The notes beneath the pieces are model-generated. The model was not told the origin of the DNA, did no database searches, and worked only from the letters and a program-made list of their open reading frames with translations. Shown here in pieces: positions 1-8,139 of a DNA stretch of 64,000 nucleotides. The stretch comes from Burkholderia gladioli (lineage in GTDB: Bacteria > Pseudomonadota > Gammaproteobacteria > Burkholderiales > Burkholderiaceae): contig NZ_CP009322.1 of assembly GCF_000959725.1 (NCBI RefSeq), positions 1,984,001 through 2,048,000 on the forward strand, in the 5' to 3' direction. How positions within the stretch are numbered: the stretch's first letter is position 1; each line of letters opens with the position of its first letter. Position numbers and translations under genes: made by a program.

Positions 1-1
1 G

Positions 2-541
2 CTGGCGATGCAGATCGGCGGCCTGAGCGAACGCGGCGCCTCGCGCTACCTGCTGGCCACCTTCTTCGCCTTCTTCGTCGGCAAGCTGGTCGCCACCCTG
101 GTGATGAAGCGCGTCGGCCCGGCCAAGGTGCTGATCGTCTACGGCGTGCTGTGCATCGCCCTGCTCGCCTACACCATCAGCGTGCACAACATCACGGCCG
201 TCTACGCGGCGGTGGGCGTGAGCGTGTTCCTGGGCCCCTGCTGGCCGACCATCTACGGGCTCACCATCGACGGCCTGGGCAAGGACACCGAATACGGCGG
301 CTCGATCCTGGTGATGAGCATCGTCGGCGGCGCGGTGGTGCCGCTGATCCAGGGGCTGATCTCCGACCACACCGGCGGCAACATGCAGCTCGCCTTCGTG
401 GTGCCGCTGGCCTGCTTCGTGGTGATCGTCTACTACGGCTACTACTGCCTGCGCCACCGGCCGGCCGCGACGCCCGACGTGCCGGGCGAGGCCGATGCCG
501 GCTCGCGCTACGTCGACACGCGCCACACCTCGGGAGCCTGA
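2..541 (+). CDS. FucP-like sugar permease (MFS), C-terminal part
   Basis: Open at the left edge of the window, so only the last ~180 residues are seen. The visible part holds about five hydrophobic segments, with the arrangement and Gly/Pro-rich helices (for example GPCWPTIYGLTIDGLG) of the C-terminal half of L-fucose:proton symporter (FucP) family permeases. The tail is short, polar and cytoplasmic. Two bases after the stop comes a sugar-epimerase-like gene, and deoC/deoR follow. The FucP-type deoxyribose permease DeoP is found in such loci, so import of 2-deoxyribose is the likely role. Family assignment is from sequence; the substrate is inferred from neighbours. Confidence 0.75.
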   Translation: MAMQIGGLSERGASRYLLATFFAFFVGKLVATLVMKRVGPAKVLIVYGVLCIALLAYTISVHNITAVYAAVGVSVFLGPCWPTIYGLTIDGLGKDTEYGGSILVMSIVGGAVVPLIQGLISDHTGGNMQLAFVVPLACFVVIVYYGYYCLRHRPAATPDVPGEADAGSRYVDTRHTSGA

Positions 542-543
542 GC

Positions 544-1626
544 ATGCGAGGCGAGATCGAACTGCGTCGCGACGACTTCCGCGAGACGCCGCGCACGCTG
601 TACCGCGCCGAGGGCATGAGCGTCACCGCCTTCGCCTATCCATCGGGCGTGGAGGCGCTGCGGCTGGAGAATCGCCGCGGGCAGCTGGTGGTGCTGCCCT
701 ACCTGGGGCAGATGATCTGGGCCGCCGCCTTCGACGGCCGCGATCTCACCATGAAGCAGATGTTCCGGCAGCCGAAGCGCGCGGCCTCGATCATCGACAC
801 CTACGGCTGCTTCATGTTCCATAGCGGCCTGCTGCGCAACGGCTGCCCGGGGCCGGAAGACACGCACGCGCTGCACGGCGAGATGCCCTGCGCGCCGATG
901 GATCGCGCCAGCCTGGTGGTGGGTGCCGACCAGCACGGCGGCTGGCTGGAGGTGACGGGCGAATACGAATACGTGCAGGGTTTCGGCAGCCACTACCTGG
1001 CGCGGCCCTCGGTGCGGCTCGCCGAGCACGAGGCGCTGATGCGCATCGGCATGCAGGTGACGAACCTGGGCGGCACGCCGATGGAGCTGATGTACATGGC
1101 GCACCTGAACTACGCCTATGTGCCGGGCGCTCGCTTCGAGCAGGCGCTCGGGCCCGGCGGCCTGCGTCTGCGCGAGAGCGTGCCGGCCCATGTCAGGCCG
1201 ACGCCGGCCTGGCGCGACTACACGGCGGCGCTGGCGCGCGAACCCGAGCGGCTCGCCACGCTCGACACGCCCGGGCTGTACGACCCCGAGATCGTGTTCT
1301 TCATGAACCGGGCGCGTGCCGGCCGGGACGGCCTGGCGCATTTCCGGCTGCATCATCCGGACGGCGGCGCGTTCCATACCGCCTATCGCCCCGAGCAGTT
1401 CCCGCATGCGACGCGCTGGATCCTGCACAACGCCGACCAGCAGGTGGCCGCCTTCGCGCTGCCCTCGACCTGCGAGCCCGAAGGGTACCTGGCCGAGCAG
1501 CGCAAGGGGCACGTGGCCGTGCTCGCGCCCGGCGCGAGGCGCGAATTCGAGGTGCTGACGGGCTATCTGAGCCCCGCGGAAATGATGGAGGGGAAGTACG
1601 CGATGGAGCCCGCGCGCGATGCCTGA
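544..1626 (+). CDS. DUF4432 / aldose-1-epimerase-like protein
   Basis: 360 residues of a galactose-mutarotase-type beta-sandwich protein (DUF4432 type). These proteins bind a sugar in an open cleft. Seen in the sequence: an RGQLVVLPYLGQMIW strand near residue 40, a central block with HGEMPCAP, and a C-terminal segment ending in LTGYLS. The start is two bases after the permease stop, which implies co-transcription. Deoxyribose operons often carry an uncharacterised gene of this kind (deoX position) beside the permease, so a role as deoxyribose mutarotase is reasonable but inferred. It converges with the deoR gene, with only 19 bp between their ends. Confidence 0.7.
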   Translation: MRGEIELRRDDFRETPRTLYRAEGMSVTAFAYPSGVEALRLENRRGQLVVLPYLGQMIWAAAFDGRDLTMKQMFRQPKRAASIIDTYGCFMFHSGLLRNGCPGPEDTHALHGEMPCAPMDRASLVVGADQHGGWLEVTGEYEYVQGFGSHYLARPSVRLAEHEALMRIGMQVTNLGGTPMELMYMAHLNYAYVPGARFEQALGPGGLRLRESVPAHVRPTPAWRDYTAALAREPERLATLDTPGLYDPEIVFFMNRARAGRDGLAHFRLHHPDGGAFHTAYRPEQFPHATRWILHNADQQVAAFALPSTCEPEGYLAEQRKGHVAVLAPGARREFEVLTGYLSPAEMMEGKYAMEPARDA

Positions 1627-1645
1627 GGGACCGCGCCGCCCGCGC

Positions 1646-2416
1646 TCAGGTCACCAGGGCGATGCCGTGTTCGCGCAGGCTGCTCTCGTAGCGCGGGTTC
1701 GGCTGCGCATCGGAGATCACGTAGTGGAAGTCGGTCAGTTCGGCGAAATAAGCCGCGCGGACTTCGTCGAACTTGCTGTGGTCGACCAGCAGGAAGCGGT
1801 TCTGCGCGCGCTGCATCACCTTCTTCTTGGCGTCCACTTCATGGAAGTTGAAGCAAGTCACGCCGCAGCGATCGCTCACGCCGGCCGCCGAGATGAAGGC
1901 CTTCGAGACGCGCACCGTGTCGAGGATGCCGGTCTCGGCCACCGATTCGAATACCATGTTCTTGCGGTGATAGACCCCGCCGCACAGAATCACGCTGCAA
2001 TGCGGCTTCTGCTGCAGCTTGGCGAACACGTTCAGCGAATTGCAGACGGCCGTGAATTCGAGTTCGTCGGGAATGAAGTCGATCAGGAAGGGCGTGGTGG
2101 AGCCGCAGTCGACGAAGATGGTGTCGCCGGTCTTGACGAACTGCGCGGCGAGCTTGCCGAGGCGGCGCTTCTGCTCGGTCTGCCGGTGGTTCTCGGCGCT
2201 GATCAGGTATTCGCCGATATCGCTGCGCTGCGCATCGAAATGGCGCGTCACGTAGCCGCCGATCAGGCTCAGGCCATGCGGATTGTCGGCCAGGTCGCGG
2301 CGGATCGTCATCTCGGACACGTCGAACAGCTCGGCCACTTCCCGCAGATGAATCGCGTTCTGCCCTTGCAGCACGTTCATCAGCGTCCTGATCCGTTCGC
2401 CCTTCCTGGTTTCCAT
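1646..2416 (-). CDS. deoR: DeoR-family transcriptional regulator of deoxyribose use
   Basis: 256 residues. The N-terminal winged HTH (LREVAELFDVSEMTIRRDL, about residues 23-41) has the exact DeoR-family signature. It is followed by a DeoRC sugar-phosphate sensor domain with DCGSTTPFLIDF and the C-terminal DHSKFD motif. The start METRKG was chosen because the HTH follows at the usual distance; an upstream in-frame ATG (2545) would add 43 low-complexity residues and run into the deoC promoter. The gene is divergent from deoC with about 150 bp between, as expected for a local repressor responding to deoxyribose-5-phosphate. The family is seen; the effector is inferred. Confidence 0.85.
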   Translation of the reverse strand: METRKGERIRTLMNVLQGQNAIHLREVAELFDVSEMTIRRDLADNPHGLSLIGGYVTRHFDAQRSDIGEYLISAENHRQTEQKRRLGKLAAQFVKTGDTIFVDCGSTTPFLIDFIPDELEFTAVCNSLNVFAKLQQKPHCSVILCGGVYHRKNMVFESVAETGILDTVRVSKAFISAAGVSDRCGVTCFNFHEVDAKKKVMQRAQNRFLLVDHSKFDEVRAAYFAELTDFHYVISDAQPNPRYESSLREHGIALVT

Positions 2417-2565
2417 GCCTGTATCCTGCCTGCCCGTCGCGTGTGGTGCCGGGCGCGGGGGCCCGGTCGGAATGTCGTATTTGTAACAAACCGATGTGAA
2501 AACATCAACTTTCCGTGTGCCGTTTTTTCTATCCATTCGACGCACGCTCCGTGGAGTTCCAAAAC

Positions 2566-3246
2566 ATGTCGCTTTCCAACGCCCAACTCGCCCAAACCAT
2601 CGATCACACGCTGCTCGCGCCCGACGCCAGCGACGCGCAGATCCGCGAACTCTGCCGCCAGGCGGCCGAGCATCGCTTCTACTCGGTCTGCGTGAATTCG
2701 GCGAACGTGCCGCTGGCCGCGCGCGAGCTGGCCGGCAGCCCGGTGCTGGTCTGCTCGGTGGTCGGTTTCCCGCTCGGCGCGGGCCTGTCCGCGGCCAAGG
2801 CCTTCGAAGCCTCGGCCGCGATCGCGGCCGGCGCCGGCGAGATCGACATGGTGGTCAATCTCGGCGCGCTCAAGAGCGGCCGCCTCGACGACGTGAAGGC
2901 CGATATCGCGGCCGTGCAGCAGGCCTGCGCCGCGGTGCCGCTGAAGGTGATCCTGGAGACGGGCCTGCTCGACGAGGCGCAGAAGGTCGCCGTCTGCGAG
3001 ATCTGCCGCGAGCTCGGCGTGGCCTTCGTGAAGACCTCGACCGGCTTCGGCCACGGCGGCGCGACGCTCGACGACGTCCGGCTGATGCGCCGCGTGGTGG
3101 GCCCGGAGATGGGGGTGAAGGCCTCGGGCGGCGTGCGCGACCGCGCCGCCGCGCTGGCCATGATCGAGGCCGGCGCCACGCGCCTGGGCACCAGCTCGGG
3201 GGTGGCGATCGTCAGCGGCGGGGAGAACCAGGGGAACGGGTACTGA
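2566..3246 (+). CDS. deoC: Deoxyribose-phosphate aldolase
   Basis: 226 residues, a full-length TIM-barrel aldolase cleaving 2-deoxyribose-5-phosphate to glyceraldehyde-3-phosphate and acetaldehyde. Seen: the N-terminal [11 protein letters not shown], the VVGFPLGA strand, VILETGLLD, and the Schiff-base lysine in [22 protein letters not shown] lies near the C-terminus. The start at MSLSNAQL fits the family; longer in-frame starts lie inside the promoter region. It is divergent from deoR and followed by a strong hairpin, so it appears to be a single-gene unit beside the permease/epimerase pair. Confidence 0.95.
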   Translation: MSLSNAQLAQTIDHTLLAPDASDAQIRELCRQAAEHRFYSVCVNSANVPLAARELAGSPVLVCSVVGFPLGAGLSAAKAFEASAAIAAGAGEIDMVVNLGALKSGRLDDVKADIAAVQQACAAVPLKVILETGLLDEAQKVAVCEICRELGVAFVKTSTGFGHGGATLDDVRLMRRVVGPEMGVKASGGVRDRAAALAMIEAGATRLGTSSGVAIVSGGENQGNGY

Positions 3247-3260
3247 GCAGCGGAATGTGA

Positions 3261-3282
3261 CAGGCAGCCATCCGGCTGCCTG
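3261..3282 (+). terminator. Stem-loop after deoC
   Basis: CAGGCAGCC / GGCTGCCTG form a perfect 9-bp stem with an ATCC loop, 14 bp after the deoC stop and before the convergent toxin gene. Only two T residues follow, so it is terminator-like without a full U-tract; it may act for both converging genes. Confidence 0.6.
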
Positions 3283-3367
3283 TTGAAGCGGACCTCGCCG
3301 AAGCGCGCCATGCCTTTTCAAGGGACAGCCGCGACGGCGAGCTTCGTGCGGATTCGGCGTCGATCCG

Positions 3368-3790
3368 CTATGGGCCCTTGAACGGGTTCAGCACACGGGC
3401 ACCGGTTCCGGCGAAATCATCCACGTTGCGCGTCACCACGGTCAGATCGTGAATCAAGGCCGTGGCGGCGATCACCTTATCCAGCGAGTGTTCCGGGCGA
3501 GGTACACGCAGGTAGCCCCACATCTGCCCGATCTCCTTGTCCACCACGAGAATGTTCGCGGCAAACTCCCGGAGCACGCCATCGAGCCAGTTCGCGAGAC
3601 GCGTTGCCTGGGATTCGTCGCCACGGTGACGGATGATTTCCACACCTCGCCGCAGTTCGCCCACCGTCACCACCGACAGGTACAGGCCGGCATCGTCGCG
3701 GGCCGCCTGGCGAAAGAAGGCCATCACACCCTTGTCCGCACGATCCCGTTTCCGGACTTCGCTGACCACATTGGTGTCAATCAAATACAT
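3368..3790 (-). CDS. PIN-domain toxin (VapC/FitB type)
   Basis: 140 residues of a PIN-domain ribonuclease, the usual length of VapC/FitB toxins. The first acidic residue is in MYLIDTNVVSE (Asp5), the conserved Thr-Asn follows, a second acidic site is in TVGELRRG, and a third is in DKVIAATALIHDLTVVTRNVDDF. That gives the four-acid metal site. The start was set at MYLIDTN, where PIN domains begin; it overlaps the antitoxin end by 14 nt, typical of toxin-antitoxin pairs. tRNA or mRNA cleavage is the known family activity; the target here is unknown. Confidence 0.88.
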   Translation of the reverse strand: MYLIDTNVVSEVRKRDRADKGVMAFFRQAARDDAGLYLSVVTVGELRRGVEIIRHRGDESQATRLANWLDGVLREFAANILVVDKEIGQMWGYLRVPRPEHSLDKVIAATALIHDLTVVTRNVDDFAGTGARVLNPFKGP

Positions 3791-4010
3791 TCGCCGCCTC
3801 GCCATCGTCCACGCGCGCAAAATCGGCATCGCTACCGACGTTCGGCATGCCCATCAGCACTTGCGCGAATGTCTTGCGTTGCGGCTCGCGCAGCGCCCTT
3901 GCCAGGATTGCACGATGCTCGGCTTCCGCGCTGTGCCCGTGAGCGGCAGCCCGCTCGCGCAAGATTTGAACAAGCATTTCGTCCACGTTTCTCACCAGAA
4001 GATTCGCCAT
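3777..4010 (-). CDS. Ribbon-helix-helix antitoxin (FitA/VapB type)
   Basis: 77 residues. The N-terminal MANLLVRNVDEMLVQILRERA has the short strand plus helix of a ribbon-helix-helix DNA-binding fold, followed by the HGHSAEAEHRAILARAL helix common to FitA-type antitoxins. The C-terminal tail (PNVGSDADFAR) would wrap the PIN toxin. It is upstream of and overlaps the toxin gene. A start at MER four codons earlier is possible. A 9-bp tandem repeat just upstream is the likely autoregulatory operator. Confidence 0.85.
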   Translation of the reverse strand: MANLLVRNVDEMLVQILRERAAAHGHSAEAEHRAILARALREPQRKTFAQVLMGMPNVGSDADFARVDDGEAANVFD

Positions 4011-4325
4011 GAGTCGCTCCATGATCGCGATGCTATCAATGCTATCACTCATCGCTGAATACGCGAACACGGAGATCCAATCCCGACAACGTGCCGCATC
4101 GTCTACTGCCAAATCGGCTGCTCGTCGTCGTGACCTGGCCACATCATGCTCTCGAACATCCGGTTTCAAGCGTTCGCTAGCCATCCGGCAGAGTGTTGGA
4201 TTGACGTCACGGGGCTACGGCATGCCTATCGAGCGAGTTGCCGCTCGGCATCATTCGCGTCGTCGTGACGCATAATCGCGGCGCGCCTTCCATCCCTGAC
4301 ACCGCTCCCGGGCAGCGAGCAGCGC
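4011..4325. other. Intergenic region between TA pair and LysR gene
   Basis: About 315 bp without a supportable gene. The first 40 bp hold the tandem-repeat operator. The remainder is less GC-rich than its neighbours and contains no convincing ORF or hairpin. Both flanking genes are on the minus strand, so it carries the TA promoter and the end of the LysR transcript. Confidence 0.6.
4030..4047 (-). promoter_or_regulatory. Tandem 9-bp repeat, candidate antitoxin operator
   Basis: ATGCTATCA occurs twice head-to-tail with no gap (4030-4038 and 4039-4047), 20-37 bp upstream of the antitoxin start. Ribbon-helix-helix antitoxins bind short repeated sites at their own promoter. The position fits; binding is inferred. 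Confidence 0.55.
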
Positions 4326-5315
4326 CTACGACCCGCTCGCCACCCAAGGCACCTCGCCCAGCCCCGGCATCACGCCACCGCGCCCGCCCGCTGGCGCCGG
4401 CACACCCTGCTGCTGGCTCTCCTGCAGCAGCCACTGCCTGAGCATGGTCACGTCGGCGCGCTGGCTGGTCTCGGGGTTCTCGACCAGCACATAGCGCCCC
4501 GCATCCACCGTGTACTCGGGGAACAGTTCGACCAGCCGCCCCTGGGCCAGCAGCCGGTCCACCAGCGGGCGGCGGCCGAGCGCCACGCCGTGCCCGTCGA
4601 GCGCGGCCTGGATCACCTGGTCGTACTGTGTGAAATGCAGAGTGCGCATCTGGCGCAGCGGCGGCACGCCGAGCATCGACAGGAAGGACTTCCAGGCCAG
4701 CCACGGCCATTCGTCACCGGCGTCGTCCACATGCAGCAGCACGTGGCGCTCCAGGTCGCGCGGCGCGCGCAGCGTCGCCGCCAGGGCAGGGCTGGCGACC
4801 GCCACCACGTGTTCGTGGAACAGCGGCCGCGCCTGCGCCAGGCTCATCCGCGCGGGCACGAAACGAACCACCAGGTCCAGTCGCTTGCGCGACAGATCCT
4901 CGCTCTCGCGCGCCGTCGAGACATGCACGTCGATCTCGGGATGCCGCGTGGTGAACGAACCGAGGCGCGGGATCAGCCACAGCGCCGCGAAGGGCACGGT
5001 GGTCGACAACGAGATCGAGCGCCGCACGCCGCCCGAGGAAAAACTCCAGATCGCCGCCTCGATCTCGGCGAGCGCGCCGGAAATCGCCGCGTAGAACACG
5101 TGCCCGTGCTCGGTCAGGCTCAGCGCGCGGATATGGCGATGGAACAGCTCGACGCTGAGCTGCTCCTCGAGCGCCTTAACCTGCCGGCTGACCGCCGACT
5201 GCGTGATGTCGAGCTCCTGCCCGGCCCGCGTGAAACTGAGATGACGCGCGGCACTTTCGAATCCCCTCAGGAAGTCGAGCGAATTGAGGATTTTCAGCCG
5301 CTTTTCATTCTTCAT
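4326..5315 (-). CDS. LysR-family regulator, candidate island regulator
   Basis: 329 residues. The N-terminal winged HTH (LDFLRGFESAARHLSFTRAGQELDITQSAVSRQVKALE in the first ~50 residues) is followed by a GcvA-like effector domain with PFAALWLIPRLGSF and DLVVRF. The C-terminal ~30 residues are Gly/Pro-rich and unusual. The gene is divergent from the fatty acyl-AMP ligase that opens the biosynthetic operon, with ~590 bp between. That gap contains two copies of an element with a T-N11-A box, the signature of LysR sites. The family is certain; a role as activator of the lipopeptide island is inferred from position and from the repeated element. Confidence 0.88.
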   Translation of the reverse strand: MKNEKRLKILNSLDFLRGFESAARHLSFTRAGQELDITQSAVSRQVKALEEQLSVELFHRHIRALSLTEHGHVFYAAISGALAEIEAAIWSFSSGGVRRSISLSTTVPFAALWLIPRLGSFTTRHPEIDVHVSTARESEDLSRKRLDLVVRFVPARMSLAQARPLFHEHVVAVASPALAATLRAPRDLERHVLLHVDDAGDEWPWLAWKSFLSMLGVPPLRQMRTLHFTQYDQVIQAALDGHGVALGRRPLVDRLLAQGRLVELFPEYTVDAGRYVLVENPETSQRADVTMLRQWLLQESQQQGVPAPAGGRGGVMPGLGEVPWVASGS

Positions 5316-5642
5316 CGATATCCCTGTTGAATATAATCCCCTCCACGCTGGTTCAAATCATTTCCGCGTCGCCTCGCCAATCCCGATATCCACCGGAAAA
5401 TCGGCGCCGATTCTTCGCGAATACAAATTCGCATGATCGCGCCGGCGAGTCAAACGAAGAAATCATACGAATCTCCAACATCGCGATTTCAATCACAAAA
5501 AGAATTCGTCAGTTATTGACCACTTCGAGGAAAAAATCGCCGATTTCCAGAAAATAATTCCACCGACGTGCCCGAAACCCATGACATGAGAATGTTTCCC
5601 ACGCCAGTCCTGGAATCTGGCGAGCCAGCCGGCCTGACATGA

Positions 5643-5684
5643 ATGCGCGAGACGCATGCATCGACCGATTAAATATCGTTTGCC
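5643..5684 (+). promoter_or_regulatory. Island 42-bp element, copy 1
   Basis: Pattern ATGCGCG-N5-CAT-G-CAT-N15-CGTTTGCC. The left part is an ATGC-N7-GCAT inverted repeat with T-N11-A spacing, a LysR-type recognition site. It points toward the acyl-AMP ligase and lies 114 bp upstream of copy 2. Confidence 0.72.
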
Positions 5685-5756
5685 AACCGGTCCCGTGCCA
5701 TGCCTCGGCATGCTGCCCGCCACGCCTTGCGAAGCGCGCAATCCGATCCAGGATGA

Positions 5757-5798
5757 ATGCGCGTCGATCATGCATCGACTGATTAAATATCGTTTGTC
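5757..5798 (+). promoter_or_regulatory. Island 42-bp element, copy 2
   Basis: Pattern ATGCGCG-N5-CAT-G-CAT-N15-CGTTTGTC. It is near-identical to copy 1 over about 43 bp, including the N15 spacer (one difference). The right block lies about 30 bp from the centre of the T-N11-A box, where a -35 hexamer would sit beneath a LysR site at -65. Start codon of operon 1 is 105-138 bp downstream. Confidence 0.75.
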
Positions 5799-5902
5799 GA
5801 GGCGGCCGGTATTAACAAAAATTGCATCGCCGAACCAAGCCGAAAACCGAGTCCCGATTGATTCGGCCTGCCGGGTTCCGCCCTCGATCAGCGTGTCACG
5901 TC

Positions 5903-7669
5903 ATGGGAGATTCGAAATTGCGCAGATTTGATTCGATGATCGATGCGATTCTCGCGGCCGCCGAGCACCCGGATACGCATCGTCCGGCGCTCCTGGCCGT
6001 CATCGAGGACGACGGCCAGGAGCGCAGCCTAGACTACGAGGTGTTCGCGCACCGCGCGCTGGCCGCCTGCGCGGCCCTGCACGAGATGGGCGTGCGCCAG
6101 CGCGACCTGGTGATCCTGGCGCTGCCGACCTCGGTCGACCATCTGCTGGCGCTAGCCGGCTGCGTGCTGCTGGGCGCGATGCCCTGCACCGTGCCGCTGC
6201 CGGGGCGCCTGGCCACCGATTCCTCGAAGAACCAGCTCTATCTCGCCTGCCGAACCTTCTCGCCGCGCCTGGTGATCGCTCCCGACCTGCTCGCGCAGGG
6301 CTTCCGCGACGATCTCGCGAACGCGCGCACCCACGTGATCGCGATGTCGGAGCTGCGGCTGGCCGCCCAGGCTGGCGGCACGCCCGTGATCGGCCGGCGC
6401 GGCCCGCACGAGGCGCATCACGTGCAGCTCACCTCGGGTTCGACCGGCCGCCCCAAGGCCGCCGTGCTGACCCATCGCAACGTGCTCGACAACAGTTACG
6501 GCATCGGCGGCTCGGTCGGCTACGACACCGCGCGCGGCGATGCCAGCGGTAGCTGGCTGCCGCTGTTCCACGATCTCGGCCTGCTCACCCTGCTGTCGAA
6601 CATCGCCTACCAGTCGCCGATCCTGCTGATGCAGCCCTCCAGCTTCATCCGCAACCCGCTCGGCTGGCTCAAGCGGATCGCCGCCTTCGGCGCGACCACC
6701 ACCGCCTCGCCGACCTTCGGCCTGCAATACTGCGTGCGGCGCTTCCGCGAGGCCTCGATGCGCGAGGTCGACCTGAGCCGCCTGCGCAACATCTTCATCG
6801 GCGCGGAACGCGTCGACGAGGCCTGCCTGCACGATTTCGCGGACCGGTTCGGCCCCTACGGGCTGTCGCGCTCGGCGCTGCAGCCCTGCTACGGCATGGC
6901 CGAGTCGACGCTGGCCACCACCATGCACGACGCCACGCGCAACTACGATCCGCGCTCGCTTGCCTACGTGGTGCCGGACCGCATCGATTCGGAAGCCGTG
7001 ATCAAGCAGGGCTACGCGCTGCCGGCGCGCGCCGACAGCCATCTCACCGAGAGCATCCTGTCGATGGGCCGCCCGATCCCCGGCATGGAGCTGCGGGTGA
7101 TCGCGCCGGCCGGCACGCAGGCGCACGAGCGCGAGGTGGGCGAGATCCACATCCGCGGCACCTCGATCATGTCCGACTACCTGCCGGCCGAAGGCCAGAC
7201 CGAGCGGCACGACCGCGACAGCTGGTTCGCCACCGGCGACCTCGGCTACCTGCTCGACGGCGAGCTCTACGTGCTCGGTCGCAAGAAGGAAATCATCATC
7301 ATCCGCGGCAACAACTACTTCCCGCACGAGATCGAAGACGTGGTGGCCGCGCATCCGGGCCTGAGCGAGGCGGCGATCGTCGCCGCCGGCGTGTTCGACG
7401 AGGTGCAGGGCACCGAGAACATCGTGCTGTTCATCGAATCCGAGACGGTCGACCTGATGGGCGAGTTGCACCGCGCGCTGCAGGCCGCGCTGCGCGAGGC
7501 CTTCGGCTTCGGTGCGCAGGCCATCGTGTTCGTCAGGAACGGCAGCCTGCCGCGCACCAGCAGCGGCAAGCTGCAGCGCCTCAAGTGCCGCGATCTCTAC
7601 GTGCAGGGCCGGCTCGCGGTGGTGGCCGAGCCCGAGGCCGCGCGCCTCGAGGAGCCGGCCGCGCTCTGA
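5903..7669 (+). CDS. Fatty acyl-AMP ligase (FAAL), starter-unit activation
   Basis: 588 residues. Adenylate-forming enzyme with the nucleotide motif TSGSTGRPKAAVLTHRN, the FAAL-type YGMAEST block, ATGDLGYLLDGELYVLGRKKE, and the C-terminal RTSSGKLQRLKC lysine segment. The IIIRGNNYFPHEIEDVV segment is typical of long-chain FAALs, which make acyl-AMP and hand it to an ACP rather than to CoA. A free ACP gene follows directly. The start is uncertain: ATG 5903 was chosen, but ATG 5936 (MIDAILAAAE) also fits and neither has a strong ribosome site. First gene of operon 1; supplies the lipid tail. Confidence 0.9.
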   Translation: MGDSKLRRFDSMIDAILAAAEHPDTHRPALLAVIEDDGQERSLDYEVFAHRALAACAALHEMGVRQRDLVILALPTSVDHLLALAGCVLLGAMPCTVPLPGRLATDSSKNQLYLACRTFSPRLVIAPDLLAQGFRDDLANARTHVIAMSELRLAAQAGGTPVIGRRGPHEAHHVQLTSGSTGRPKAAVLTHRNVLDNSYGIGGSVGYDTARGDASGSWLPLFHDLGLLTLLSNIAYQSPILLMQPSSFIRNPLGWLKRIAAFGATTTASPTFGLQYCVRRFREASMREVDLSRLRNIFIGAERVDEACLHDFADRFGPYGLSRSALQPCYGMAESTLATTMHDATRNYDPRSLAYVVPDRIDSEAVIKQGYALPARADSHLTESILSMGRPIPGMELRVIAPAGTQAHEREVGEIHIRGTSIMSDYLPAEGQTERHDRDSWFATGDLGYLLDGELYVLGRKKEIIIIRGNNYFPHEIEDVVAAHPGLSEAAIVAAGVFDEVQGTENIVLFIESETVDLMGELHRALQAALREAFGFGAQAIVFVRNGSLPRTSSGKLQRLKCRDLYVQGRLAVVAEPEAARLEEPAAL

Positions 7670-7793
7670 AGCCGCGCCCGCGCGGGCGCGCCCCGAATCC
7701 CGAACCGCGATCCACGCGGCCGACGGCGCCCCGCGCCGCCGCGCCGCGCGCATCTCAACCGGCAGCAACCGCAGTCCATCCCAGGAGAACCCC

Positions 7794-8042
7794 ATGAGCG
7801 CCAACCAGGCAACCAACACGCTGGACATTCTCGCCAAGGAAGTGGCGAAGATCATCAACGCCGACCAGGTCGACACCCACGTTGGCATCGGCACGCTCGG
7901 CATCGACTCGCTGAACATCGTCGAGCTGATCGTGTTCTGCGAGCAGCTCTACGGCTCGGTCGACCCGGAGCAGATCAACCTCACGCAGGACACCACGCTC
8001 GCGGAACTCGACAGCCGCCTGATCGCCCAGCAGGTGGCGTGA
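7794..8042 (+). CDS. Free-standing acyl carrier protein
   Basis: 82 residues with the phosphopantetheine site LGIDSLNIVEL (Ser about residue 42) and the four-helix pattern of an ACP. A strong ribosome site (AGGAG) precedes the ATG. Its position between the acyl-AMP ligase and oxidative enzymes indicates that it carries the starter acyl chain while it is modified, then presents it to the NRPS. The family is certain; the order of events is inferred. Confidence 0.92.
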   Translation: MSANQATNTLDILAKEVAKIINADQVDTHVGIGTLGIDSLNIVELIVFCEQLYGSVDPEQINLTQDTTLAELDSRLIAQQVA

Positions 8043-8139
8043 CGCGCCGCGCGGGCGCCGCGCACGCGCATGCGCCCCGCCGCCGTCCCCGACCTGCGGC
8101 CGCCCGCCGGTCGCGACCAATCCTTTTCCCGGAGTACTT

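Larger units (their letters stand above)
5316..5902. other. Long AT-richer control region before operon 1
   Basis: About 590 bp, visibly lower in GC than the flanking genes, between the LysR gene and the acyl-AMP ligase. It holds two copies of the 42-bp island element (5643-5684 and 5757-5798) spaced 114 bp apart. A 76-codon plus-strand ORF at 5327-5557 has no recognisable motif or ribosome site and is not called. No Fur-type box was seen by eye. Confidence 0.7.

Noticed and set aside
5327..5557. 76-codon ORF in the control region before operon 1
   Set aside because: No ribosome site, no motif, and it overlaps an AT-rich regulatory region.
5643..5798. Tandem copies of the island element considered as a duplicated insertion-sequence end or CRISPR repeat
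   Set aside because: Only two local copies, with outward and distant copies at other promoters of the same island; no transposase, no regular spacers.
5316..5902. Fur box or lux-type box upstream of operon 1
   Set aside because: Looked for GATAAT-type repeats and CT-N12-AG palindromes by eye and found none convincing; iron or quorum control may still act indirectly.
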